A stretch of 63,316 nt of DNA from CAZOAR01 sp964577985 (GTDB taxonomy: Bacteria > Gemmatimonadota > CAZMKB01 > CAZNLH01): positions 1-63,316 of the forward strand of contig CAZOAR010000011.1 in assembly GCA_964577985.1 (NCBI GenBank), given 5' to 3'. Below are positions 8,020 through 15,759 of the stretch, piece by piece; the first letter of the stretch is position 1; every line of letters starts with the position of its first letter. The notes below the pieces were generated by a model. It was not told the DNA's origin, searched no databases, and saw only the letters and a program-made list of their open reading frames with translations. Made by a program: the position numbers and the translations under genes.

Positions 8020-9786
8020 GTGGGATCAGACGACGTAGTCCGGGAAATAAAGGATCAGGCGGATATAGTATCTGTGGTCGGTCGATATCTGGACCTCAAG
8101 AGGCGGGGAAGGAACTACATCGCTCTCTGCCCATTCCATAACGAAAAGACACCCTCCTTCACGGTGAGCCCGGAGAAGGAGCTTTTTCACTGTTTCGGCT
8201 GCGGGAAAGGAGGCGACGTTCTCGCCTTCGTGATGGAGATGGAGGGAATGGATTTTCCCGATGCGCTCAAGATGCTTGCCCGCGAGGTCGGCGTCGAGAT
8301 ACCGGAAAGGTCCCGCCCGAAGCAGAGAGACTCTCGATACAGGGAGCTCTACGAACTCAACAGCGTGGCGATGGATTTCTACCATGGCAATCTGCTCAGC
8401 GGCGACGGTGGATCGGCGGCGCTCTCATATCTTGAAAAGAGAGGAATCAGCTCAGATACAGTGGAGGAATATCGACTCGGATACGCGCCCGAGGGTTGGG
8501 ATTCGCTTGTCAAACACGCGAAGGAAAAGGGGCTTTCAAACGACCTGCTGATCAAGTGCGGGCTGGCTGTGGAGGGGAAGGGCGGCGTGTACGATTACTT
8601 CCGGCAGCGAATTATTTTTCCAATCAAGGATAACAGGGGGCGCCTGGCCGGTTTCGCGGGCAGGGAATTCGGCGGTGCCCCTCCAAAGTATCTCAACTCG
8701 CCAGACACGCCCATATTCAATAAGAGAAAGATCCTGTACGGTTATCACGATGCGAGACCCCGGATTCGAACGACCGGAGAGGTCCTCATAGTGGAAGGCT
8801 ATACCGATCTTATAGCGCTTGTGCAGGAAGGAGAGGAGAACGTAGTTGCCCCTATGGGGACCGCCTTGACGGATGACCAGGCCGCCCTTCTTTCGCGTGT
8901 CGCGAAGTCGGTTATTCTTGTCTATGACAGGGACGAAGCGGGTCTCAAGGCGACATTCAGGGCAGGGGACATCTTCCTCAAGTCGGGTATGAGCGTAAAG
9001 GTTGTTCAGCTCCCGGAGGGTGAGGACCCGGACTCCTTCGTGCTGAAGAAGGGAATAGAGTCCTTCAGGAAAAGAGTCAGTGCGGCCACAGACATCTTTG
9101 ACCTCAAGAACAATATTCTGGAGAAAAGAGGCCTGATGGAGACAGTTGACGGCAGGAGAAAAGCCGCCGATTACATGCTTGGGACTATCGGAATCGTGAA
9201 GGACGACCTGATACGCGACATGTACCTGGGAAAGGCCTCCGAGGCGCTCGGCATCGATCGAAGCACTCTCGAGAATATACTGCAGGAGGCGAGTACATCA
9301 CCAGCCGCCGTGAAAAAACAGCGTGGCGGGCGCCGGCGGACTGAACTTCAGATGCTGGAGGGCGTGGTCGAGCGTTACCTCATCCAGCTCATGATCTCCG
9401 GGAGTGAGGTCGTTTCTCGTATCATCGATTCTCTGTCGGCGGAAGATTTTTCTGATCCCCGTTATCGGAGGGCCTTTGAGGAACTCGCCCTGCTCTACGA
9501 ATCGTCTGGATTGACAAAGCCCGATACGGTAATGGGGGAGATATCAGAAGAACTTCATCCGCTAATCTCCGAGCTCTATCTCTCGACCGACGAGCTGACA
9601 GACCCGGACAAGATCCTCCAGGATTGTCTTAGGAGACTCGAAGCGCGCAGGGTAAAGAGAGAGATGGAAGACATAGAAGCTCGCCTGCAGGCTGTTGAGA
9701 CGAGTGACGACGGACTCGCCGTCGAGTACTATGAGCTCAAGAAGAGACTGGTCACGCTTCAATCCGATTCATTTGCCGATGACTGA
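8020..9786 (+). CDS. dnaG: DNA primase DnaG
   Basis: DnaG makes RNA primers for Okazaki fragments at the fork. The CHC2 zinc finger is complete: C37-x2-H40-x17-C58-x2-C61, in CPFHNEKTPSF and CFGCGKGGD. The catalytic TOPRIM core shows EVLIVEGYTDLIAL near residue 256 and VILVYDRDEAG near 300. The C-terminal part (~440-588) resembles the helicase-binding domain. Start is GTG at 8020 after GGAAGGAATGGG; length (588) is normal. It is translationally coupled to rpoD: the rpoD ATG overlaps the dnaG stop (ATGACTGA). Confidence 0.96.
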   Translation: MGSDDVVREIKDQADIVSVVGRYLDLKRRGRNYIALCPFHNEKTPSFTVSPEKELFHCFGCGKGGDVLAFVMEMEGMDFPDALKMLAREVGVEIPERSRPKQRDSRYRELYELNSVAMDFYHGNLLSGDGGSAALSYLEKRGISSDTVEEYRLGYAPEGWDSLVKHAKEKGLSNDLLIKCGLAVEGKGGVYDYFRQRIIFPIKDNRGRLAGFAGREFGGAPPKYLNSPDTPIFNKRKILYGYHDARPRIRTTGEVLIVEGYTDLIALVQEGEENVVAPMGTALTDDQAALLSRVAKSVILVYDRDEAGLKATFRAGDIFLKSGMSVKVVQLPEGEDPDSFVLKKGIESFRKRVSAATDIFDLKNNILEKRGLMETVDGRRKAADYMLGTIGIVKDDLIRDMYLGKASEALGIDRSTLENILQEASTSPAAVKKQRGGRRRTELQMLEGVVERYLIQLMISGSEVVSRIIDSLSAEDFSDPRYRRAFEELALLYESSGLTKPDTVMGEISEELHPLISELYLSTDELTDPDKILQDCLRRLEARRVKREMEDIEARLQAVETSDDGLAVEYYELKKRLVTLQSDSFADD

Positions 9787-11515
9787 AAAACTGACACAGA
9801 AGTTCATCGACAGCCTGGTCGAAGATTGCTCCGAGGAGGGCTATCTGACTTATGGCAAGCTCAATGAGTTGCTACCGGCGGATATTGTTGACCCTGCGGT
9901 TATTGACGATCTAATCATCTCCCTCGGGGAAAATGGCATCAGACTCGTCGACTCCAGGGATGAGTATGACCGGGAAGTCAAGCGCGAATCCCGGCACAGG
10001 AAGGAGTATCTCAGCACAGGGAAAAAAGGCCCCAGGGCATCCGACCCGGTGAAAATGTATCTGAGAGAGATGGGGAAAGTTCCTCTCCTGAGCCGGAAGG
10101 AAGAGGTCGATCTCGCGAAGCAGATAGAGGAAGGCAATCACGGAATACTGGAAATCCTGTTCAAGTCAGATTCTACGATCAGAAGCCTTCTGTGGATGGA
10201 CCGTAAACCGAGCGATGACAGGATCTTTGTCGAAGACTATTTCGATGTTGATACCATGACTGGTAATGGGGACAGGTCTGGCGATATGTCTCTCGAAGCA
10301 GTGACGAAGATGATAAAGAAATGTCGGCGTGACTTTAAGAGGATAATTGAGCTGAGTGAACTGGCGGACAAAGGGAAAAAAAAGACTGACGATCAGTTGC
10401 TGCTCAAGACGAGCAAGCTCAAGGAGTCACTCAGAGCGCAACTGACACGGCTTCCGTTCAGGCAGTCGCAGATAGATGATCTTATAGATGACTTCAGGTG
10501 CCTGGAAGGAGAGACTCGCGCTGTCCTTGAAGACATCCGCAGGGTCGAGGAGCGCATGGGTTATCCCGCGGGAGAAATCCTGAAGCTCTACTCCAGCCAT
10601 GCCAGGCGATCGGAAGGAACTGCAGCGGACAGAAAGGGCGGTCCTGACCCCTCGGTTGTCAGAGATTGTGCCCTTGCCATAAGAAGGTCGAATCGAAAAA
10701 TCAGACGCATCGAACAGAAAACGGGCCTTGATCACCGGACGCTCTGTGAACTCGCGGGCCGAATGGAACGATATCAGACCCTTGTGAGGAGGGCCTCTCG
10801 AAACCTGATAGAGGCCAACGTAAGGCTTGTCATCAGCATAGCCAAGAGGTACAGCAACAGGGGCGTGGAATTCCTCGACCTGATACAGGAGGGAAACAGC
10901 GGACTCATAAGAGCAAGCGAAAAATTCGATTATCGCAAGGGATACAAATTCAGCACGTATGCGACATGGTGGATCAGGCAGGCGATGACCCGCGCCATCG
11001 CGGATCAGGCGAGGACCATCCGCATTCCCGTTCACATGATCGAGGCGATAAACAAGGTGGGAAAGGCCATGCGGAAGATGGTCCAGATCTACGGGCGCGA
11101 ACCGACCGTGGAGGAGATAGTGAAGGATGTGAAAATGCCGGCCGAAAAGGTGAAATCTGTCCTGAAGGTGTCGGTAGAGACGATCTCGCTGGACAGGCCT
11201 CTCAAAGAGAAGGAAGACACTCAGCTCGGTGAATTCATTGAAGATACGCAACTCGCTTCGCCCGCACAGAGAGCAGCATTCGCGATGCTCCAGGACAAGA
11301 TTGGCCTGGTTCTGCATACCCTGTCGAAGAAAGAGGAGAGAGTCATCAGGATGCGCTTCGGCATAGGAGACGGATGCCCGAGGACGCTTGAGGAGGTCGG
11401 GGTAATCTTCAACATCACGAGAGAGCGAGTGCGGCAGATAGAATCGAAGGCCCTGAGGAAGCTGAGGCATCCGAGCAGGAGCAAGGAGCTGAAGGGCTAC
11501 ATAGAGTATCCATAA
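9779..11515 (+). CDS. rpoD: Primary sigma factor RpoD (sigma70)
   Basis: RpoD directs core RNA polymerase to housekeeping promoters. It contains region 1.1 (residues 1-60), region 1.2 (DPVKMYLREMGKVPLLSRKE from ~89), and a long non-conserved insert (~145-330). Region 2 follows (RNLIEANVRLVISIAKRY, DLIQEGNSGLIRASEKFDYR, KFSTYATWWIRQAMTRAI), then region 3 and region 4.2 (TLEEVGVIFNITRERVRQIE). The ATG at 9779 overlaps the dnaG stop by 8 bases; the open frame extends further upstream inside dnaG but without family similarity. Promoters in this window fit a sigma70 of this type. Confidence 0.97.
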   Translation: MTEKLTQKFIDSLVEDCSEEGYLTYGKLNELLPADIVDPAVIDDLIISLGENGIRLVDSRDEYDREVKRESRHRKEYLSTGKKGPRASDPVKMYLREMGKVPLLSRKEEVDLAKQIEEGNHGILEILFKSDSTIRSLLWMDRKPSDDRIFVEDYFDVDTMTGNGDRSGDMSLEAVTKMIKKCRRDFKRIIELSELADKGKKKTDDQLLLKTSKLKESLRAQLTRLPFRQSQIDDLIDDFRCLEGETRAVLEDIRRVEERMGYPAGEILKLYSSHARRSEGTAADRKGGPDPSVVRDCALAIRRSNRKIRRIEQKTGLDHRTLCELAGRMERYQTLVRRASRNLIEANVRLVISIAKRYSNRGVEFLDLIQEGNSGLIRASEKFDYRKGYKFSTYATWWIRQAMTRAIADQARTIRIPVHMIEAINKVGKAMRKMVQIYGREPTVEEIVKDVKMPAEKVKSVLKVSVETISLDRPLKEKEDTQLGEFIEDTQLASPAQRAAFAMLQDKIGLVLHTLSKKEERVIRMRFGIGDGCPRTLEEVGVIFNITRERVRQIESKALRKLRHPSRSKELKGYIEYP

Positions 11516-11531
11516 TAGAGGGATGGTTACA

Positions 11532-11765
11532 ATGGACGTTTACTGCGACAGATGCGAAGACAGGATGCCGATGAAACGCGTGAGAAGGCCAAAGGCAGGC
11601 AGGCTGCTTGCTGTCGTCTTTCTACTCATGACCATTGTCTCCCTGCTGGTGATCAAGTCGTGGGTCCTGGGTGTCATCTGCCTGCTCCTGTCTCTGGTCC
11701 TGTACATAGCCGGTACAAACTACTGGGAGTGCGAGACGTGTGGTGGACTTACCAAGCGGCCCTGA
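11532..11765 (+). CDS. Small membrane protein with two CxxC pairs
   Basis: No recognised family. The 77-residue protein begins MDVYCDRCEDRMPMKRV (first CxxC). It then has two hydrophobic segments (LLAVVFLLMTIVSLLVI and VLGVICLLLSLVLYIAG) and ends with a second pair in YWECETCGGLTKRP. The two cysteine pairs would lie on the same side of the membrane, which suggests a zinc ribbon split by a hairpin of two helices. The ATG at 11532 has GAGGG ten bases upstream; the in-frame ATG at 11523 directly abuts that motif and is less likely. It lies 16 bases after rpoD, so it is probably cotranscribed. Confidence 0.75.
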   Translation: MDVYCDRCEDRMPMKRVRRPKAGRLLAVVFLLMTIVSLLVIKSWVLGVICLLLSLVLYIAGTNYWECETCGGLTKRP

Positions 11766-11876
11766 AGAGACATCCTTTCCCCCATGGACACGTGTCGCTG
11801 CATTCGCCTTTATCTTCCACCCGCAGCCCCTTGATTCCATACATTGCGGTTACCTCCACGTATCCTCAAAAATAGC

Positions 11877-11905
11877 TTGCACTTCGTCAGACCCAACCGT
11901 ATAAT
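11877..11905 (+). promoter_or_regulatory. Sigma70-type promoter of the repeat protein
   Basis: TTGCAC at 11877-11882, a 17-base spacer, and a perfect TATAAT at 11900-11905. The start near 11912 makes the upstream TTG at 11915 an unlikely start codon and favours GTG at 11960. Confidence 0.7.
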
Positions 11906-11959
11906 CATTGACTGTTGGCAGTTACCAGCAATAATTCCTTATGCGACAAGGGGTCGGGA

Positions 11960-13456
11960 GTGCATTTTGAGACAAGCCTTTCAGCCGTTCTGGTGATATC
12001 GCTCTGTCTGTCTGCCCGCGCGATCGGCCAGATTACGTTCGAGACCACATTCGGCGGGGTCGCGATCGATCAAGCCGCCAGCGTCGAGCAGACGGCGGAC
12101 GGCGGGTACATATTGGCCGGGAGCACATCCTCGTTTGGGGCGGGCCAGGGAGACATCTATCTGATCAGGACGGATCCTTACGGACAGGCACTCTGGAGCA
12201 GGACTTACGGCGGAGGTGATCTGGATGCCGGTTACTCTGCGCGTCAAACCATGGATGGCGGTTTTGTATTCGCAGGTCTCACGTACTCCTTTGGAGCCGG
12301 AGCGGGGGATGTATACCTTGTAAAGACGGATTCCTCTGGAGACACCCTCTGGACAAGGACATTCGGCAGCGATAATCTGGACTGGGCCTACTCGGTACGG
12401 GAGACGCCTGACGGAGGCTACATAGTAGCAGGCAGCACCACATCCTTCGGGGCTATCACGGGCGATGCCTACGTCATAAGGACCGACTCGATCGGGGAAC
12501 CCATCTGGGCACGTGGCTATGGAGGATATGCTACCGAAAACGCGCGGTCCGTCTGCCAGACGACTGACGGGGGTTTCATCTTCGTCGGGAGTAGTGACTC
12601 GTACGGTGCCGGGCTGAGTGATGTCTACCTTGTGAAGACAGATTCACTTGGATACTCTCTCTGGTACAGGACCTACGGAAGAGAGGGCACTGATCACGGT
12701 TTCGATGTCCAGACCACCCTGGACGGCGGATACATAATAGCCGGGGAGATCTACTCACCCGTATCTGGAAGCAGGGACGCGTACCTGATCAAAACAGACG
12801 GGGCTGGCGACACGACCTGGACCAGGACGTATGGCGGTTCCGGGGGTGAGACAGGCTCATCAGTGGCGCAGTCCCCGGACGGGAGATATGTGATGTCGGG
12901 GTACACCGAATCGACGGGGGCCGGTGGCAGGGATGTCTACCTGGTCGAGACAACTTCGCTGGGGATAGCACTCTGGTCAAGAACCTTTGGAGGTTCGGGG
13001 TGGGATTGGGGAAGATCCGTCAGTCTCACGTCAGATGGGGGTTACGTCATAGCTGGAGAAACGGAGTCGTACGGCGCGGGGGAGAGAGACGCCTACCTCG
13101 TTAAGACGGACGCCGACGGCGTTGTGGAAATCGGGTCCGGAACGCCGCCTCGCCCGGGCTTGGCGGAGGTGATTTCCCTGTGTCAGAACTACCCCAACCC
13201 GTTCAACCCTTCCACAACCATCACCTTCGAAATTCCCGGGAACCAGGATTATATACGCCCGGCCAGCCTGACCATCTATGATCCCCGAGGCAGGAGGGTG
13301 CGAGAGCTTCTCTCCCGTGAACTGTTGCCGGGAATCAACAAGGTTCACTGGGATGGACGGGATGATCGAGGGCGATCCGTGCCGTCAGGGGCCTACCTGT
13401 ACAGATTGAAGGCCGGCGACGAGGTGCGCACCAGAAAGATGACGATTCTGCGATAG
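11960..13456 (+). CDS. Secreted seven-repeat beta-propeller-like protein with FlgD/T9SS-like C-terminal domain
   Basis: An N-terminal hydrophobic segment (LSAVLVISLCLSARAIG) looks like a signal peptide, though it lacks the usual positive charges. Seven tandem repeats of 52 residues follow (residues ~27-392) on the pattern W-x-R-T-Y/F-GG...D-GG-Y/F...AG...SxGAG..D-Y-L-x-KTD..G. Seven blades of this kind suggest a closed beta-propeller. The C-terminus (~408-498) begins CQNYPNPFNPSTTITFEI and ends with the Ig-like FlgD domain (WDGRDDRGRSVPSGAYLYRL), found in surface and secreted proteins of FCB-type bacteria. Start GTG 11960 follows GGGGTCGGGA. The ligand is unknown. Confidence 0.85.
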   Translation: MHFETSLSAVLVISLCLSARAIGQITFETTFGGVAIDQAASVEQTADGGYILAGSTSSFGAGQGDIYLIRTDPYGQALWSRTYGGGDLDAGYSARQTMDGGFVFAGLTYSFGAGAGDVYLVKTDSSGDTLWTRTFGSDNLDWAYSVRETPDGGYIVAGSTTSFGAITGDAYVIRTDSIGEPIWARGYGGYATENARSVCQTTDGGFIFVGSSDSYGAGLSDVYLVKTDSLGYSLWYRTYGREGTDHGFDVQTTLDGGYIIAGEIYSPVSGSRDAYLIKTDGAGDTTWTRTYGGSGGETGSSVAQSPDGRYVMSGYTESTGAGGRDVYLVETTSLGIALWSRTFGGSGWDWGRSVSLTSDGGYVIAGETESYGAGERDAYLVKTDADGVVEIGSGTPPRPGLAEVISLCQNYPNPFNPSTTITFEIPGNQDYIRPASLTIYDPRGRRVRELLSRELLPGINKVHWDGRDDRGRSVPSGAYLYRLKAGDEVRTRKMTILR

Positions 13457-13612
13457 GGGGGCGTCGTTGAGCGGTTTAGTGTTTGTCGTCAGTGTGCATT
13501 GCGCGCGCCCGCGTGCAGCGGCCGACATATGATATTAACAGGGCTCACGCAGTGCGTCTCACTGTGGTGGAGCGATGACTGAATGATAATCTTGTCTGAG
13601 TGTCCCTGCCTC
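13457..13612. other. Gap between the repeat protein and the tRNA promoter
   Basis: No gene seen. It contains GC-rich, partly self-complementary stretches but no clear terminator with a U-tract. Confidence 0.5.
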
Positions 13613-13640
13613 TTGCCAACCCTGAAAAGAACATTATATT
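13613..13640 (+). promoter_or_regulatory. Promoter of the tRNA-Ile/tRNA-Val pair
   Basis: TTGCCA at 13613-13618, 16-base spacer, TATATT at 13635-13640; the first tRNA starts ~33 bases after the predicted transcript start. Confidence 0.6.
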
Positions 13641-13679
13641 CTTCCTGTCATTGGATTGAGCCATCAATAACATTGGTTT

Positions 13680-13753
<74 letters not shown>

Positions 13754-13777
13754 CGTATGACATCCGTGTTGAGTACC

Positions 13778-13854
13778 GGGCGATTAGCTCAGCAGGTCAG
13801 AGCGCTTGTTTCACATACAAGAGGTCACTGGTTCGAGTCCAGTATCGCCCACCA
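13778..13854 (+). tRNA. tRNA-Val(CAC)
   Basis: Cloverleaf with acceptor GGGCGAT/ATCGCCC, anticodon arm CTTGT-TTCACAT-ACAAG (anticodon CAC, reading GUG), T arm with TTCGAGT, discriminator A, and encoded CCA (13852-13854). It lies 24 bases after the tRNA-Ile gene and is cotranscribed. Confidence 0.93.
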
Positions 13855-14032
13855 CGGTCTCCGGTCACGCATCCGGAAATTAACATATTTGAGGGGTGGG
13901 CCGTTCGAGGGAGAGGCCCGGCTGGGCTCCAGGATGCCCGTGCGCGGATGGACGCCCACAAGATGAGGACGGCCGAGCGGATTGACAAGACACTGTTATC
14001 TGTTGTTATCCCGGATGGTGTACCGCTCAAGG

Positions 14033-14060
14033 TGACGCCTTTTTTTGTTGCGTCAACCCG
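14033..14060 (+). promoter_or_regulatory. Hairpin with T-rich loop ahead of the zinc-ribbon gene
   Basis: GGTGACGC pairs with GCGTC-A-ACC (one bulge), enclosing a loop of mostly T. A TTGACA at 13982-13987 lies just upstream but its -10 is weak. The role is unknown; it could be a leader hairpin. Confidence 0.35.
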
Positions 14061-14103
14061 TGGATGAGTCGAGACAATATGAGGAACAGACTGCGAGGGT
14101 GAA

Positions 14104-14817
14104 TTGACTGAGAAACTCATAACACTCCTGGAAGTCCAGGATTATGACAGGGAAATCAGTGAGCTGGAAGATGTCTGCAACTCGATACCGGTGGATATAA
14201 GGAAGATGCTGTCGGAGCTCGAGTCGGTTGGAAGGGGCTGCGATGAGAAAGAGGAGCGCCTCAAGGCCTTGAAGGTAAGAGAGGCCAGGGTGGAACTTGA
14301 CGTGAAGGACCTGGAGACACAGATAGTGCGTTTCAAAGAACAGCAGATGCAGGCCAGGAATAATGTCGTCTATTCCGCGCTTGAAACAGAGATCAGCGAA
14401 ACGAGAAAGAAGATCAGCAGTCTTGAAGATGACGGTATCGAGTTGATGGAAGAGATTGAGACACTCGAGGAGGAAATCAGGCTCTGGCACGAGGACTATG
14501 AGCTCCAGGAAAGGGAATTCAAGAGCAGGGAAGCGGAGTTGATGCGTCAGAAAGGGGAGGCGGAGGAGAAGCTGGAAGTGCTGAGAGCGAGGAGGAACGA
14601 CGTCGCCTCCCGCGTCCCTGAGGATCTTCGGAGAAGATACCAGCGCGTAAGGGACAGAAAGGCCGGGCCGGTGGTCGTTCCACTGCGTGGTGACACGTGC
14701 GCCGGATGTTTTGGCACAATCCCTATCCAGAGGATCAATGAAATAAGACATGATGAAGATCTCAAGAGCTGCGAGAATTGCGGACGGATCATCTATTGCC
14801 CGGATGAGGACGATTGA
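14104..14817 (+). CDS. Coiled-coil protein with C4 zinc ribbon (COG1579 / zf-RING_7 type)
   Basis: A protein of 237 residues. It is almost wholly a charged coiled coil (residues ~5-170), followed by a C4 zinc ribbon: CAGC near residue 199 and CENC near 222, then GRIIYCPDEDD. This is the layout of the CT398/COG1579 family, a widely conserved protein of uncertain function that forms a helical hairpin. It commonly sits beside an RNase HI gene and rnpB, as it does here. Start is TTG at 14104 after GAGGGTGAA. The RNase H gene begins right at its stop. Confidence 0.88.
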   Translation: MTEKLITLLEVQDYDREISELEDVCNSIPVDIRKMLSELESVGRGCDEKEERLKALKVREARVELDVKDLETQIVRFKEQQMQARNNVVYSALETEISETRKKISSLEDDGIELMEEIETLEEEIRLWHEDYELQEREFKSREAELMRQKGEAEEKLEVLRARRNDVASRVPEDLRRRYQRVRDRKAGPVVVPLRGDTCAGCFGTIPIQRINEIRHDEDLKSCENCGRIIYCPDEDD

Positions 14818-14818
14818 C

Positions 14819-15325
14819 GTGAACCAGGAGAGGAGTTGCATAAGGATATATGTGGACGGCGCCGCCCGGGGCAACCCCGGTCCCGCGGGCGCAGGGGTTG
14901 TTATAATGGATGACAATGGAATTGTAATTGATGAGGGCTCGTGTTATCTCGGAGAGCGGACGAACAATCAGGCCGAATACGCGGCGCTCATAGTAGGACT
15001 CTCGAAGGCCAGGAGTATCAATCCAGAGAGCGTGACGATCTTCTCCGACAGCCAGTTGCTCGTGAAGCAGATGAGAGGCGAGTTCAGGGTAAAGAACGAA
15101 AAGCTGAGGCCTCTCTTCGAGGAGGCGGTCAGCATCCTCGATTCCCTCTCGAAGGTCGAGTTTGTTCATATCCCGAGGAATGAGAATAAGAGGGCAGACA
15201 AGCTGGCCAATGCCGGCATTGACAGCAACGCTCAGGTGATCTCCACGCGGGGGAGAGGCGATCGCCCCTGGAGACAATGTCCAGGGGAGGAAAGTCCGGG
15301 CTCCGCAGGGCAGGATGCTGGGTAA
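14819..15325 (+). CDS. rnhA: Ribonuclease HI, 3' end overlapping rnpB
   Basis: RNase HI cleaves RNA in RNA-DNA hybrids. The four catalytic acids are present: D13 (YVDGAARGNPGP), E53 (NNQAEYAAL), D77 (FSDSQLLVKQ) and D127 (NENKRADKLANAG). GTG at 14819 follows GAGGA at 8 bases; ATG 14804 is possible. The catalytic domain is complete by residue ~135, but the reading frame runs on for ~30 codons into the RNase P RNA gene before its stop. The C-terminal tail (TRGRGDRPWRQCPGEESPG) is therefore encoded by rnpB sequence and has no RNase H homology. Confidence 0.93.
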   Translation: MNQERSCIRIYVDGAARGNPGPAGAGVVIMDDNGIVIDEGSCYLGERTNNQAEYAALIVGLSKARSINPESVTIFSDSQLLVKQMRGEFRVKNEKLRPLFEEAVSILDSLSKVEFVHIPRNENKRADKLANAGIDSNAQVISTRGRGDRPWRQCPGEESPGSAGQDAG

Positions 15326-15635
15326 CTCCCAGGCGGGGTAACCCGACGGAAAGTGCCACAGAAAATATACCGCCCTCCTCGCTGAAGGCGTTGGCGAGGC
15401 TGGGTAAGGGTGAAATGGTGCGGTAAGAGCGCACCGCCGGGGCAGTGATGTCCCGGGCACGGTAAACCCCATCCGGAGAAAGATCAAATAGGGGGGGACG
15501 AAGTTGCCCGCTTCATCAGACCCCCGGGTAGATCGCTCGAGCTGGCAGGTAACTGTCAGCCTAGATTGATGATCGCCCATCGGAGCTTAAGGCTCCGTGG
15601 ACAGGACCCGGCTTATTTCTTCCGCGGAGATCACC
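15235..15635 (+). ncRNA. rnpB: RNase P RNA, bacterial type A
   Basis: Catalytic RNA of RNase P, which trims the 5' ends of pre-tRNAs. Conserved blocks are all present: GAGGAAAGTCCGGGCTCC (CR I, from ~15282), GGGTAAGGGTGAAATGGTGCG, GTAAGAGCGCACCG, CACGGTAAACCCCATCCGG, AGATCAAATAGGGG and GACCCGGCTTAT near the 3' end. Ends are set by pairing. GCGGGGGAGA (15247-15256) pairs with TTTCTTCCGC (15616-15625) as P1, and outside it GGTGATCTCC (15235-15244) pairs perfectly with GGAGATCACC (15626-15635). The mature RNA may stop at the inner helix. Its first ~80 nt double as the 3' end of rnhA. Confidence 0.96.
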
Positions 15636-15663
15636 CCTGTGTTTCCTGCTGAGCGGAATCGAG

Positions 15664-15681
15664 TCTCCTCCGCGGAGGAGA
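15664..15681. repeat. 18-base perfect palindrome between rnpB and recJ
   Basis: TCTCCTCCGCGGAGGAGA is its own reverse complement. Its centre (TCCGCGGA) repeats the sequence of the 3' strand of the RNase P P1 helix 40 bases upstream. It could be an operator or an alternative pairing partner; no U-tract follows. Confidence 0.4.
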
Positions 15682-15759
15682 GCCTGTTACAATCCATTCG
15701 GCAGCGGCCGGTTGGAAGACCGGTCGTTGGATCTGTTACGTCCATCTATTTTTCTGATT

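Noticed and set aside
10427..11470. Reverse open frame of 347 codons opposite rpoD
   Set aside because: It is the antisense shadow of a well-supported gene and has no protein-like motifs or ribosome binding site.
12040..13130. CRISPR-like or tandem DNA repeat
   Set aside because: The 156-base periodicity is protein-level repetition in one coding frame, not a CRISPR array.
14053..14916. Reverse open frame of 287 codons opposite the zinc-ribbon gene
   Set aside because: Lies against a coiled-coil gene whose repetitive codons leave the other strand open; no family features.
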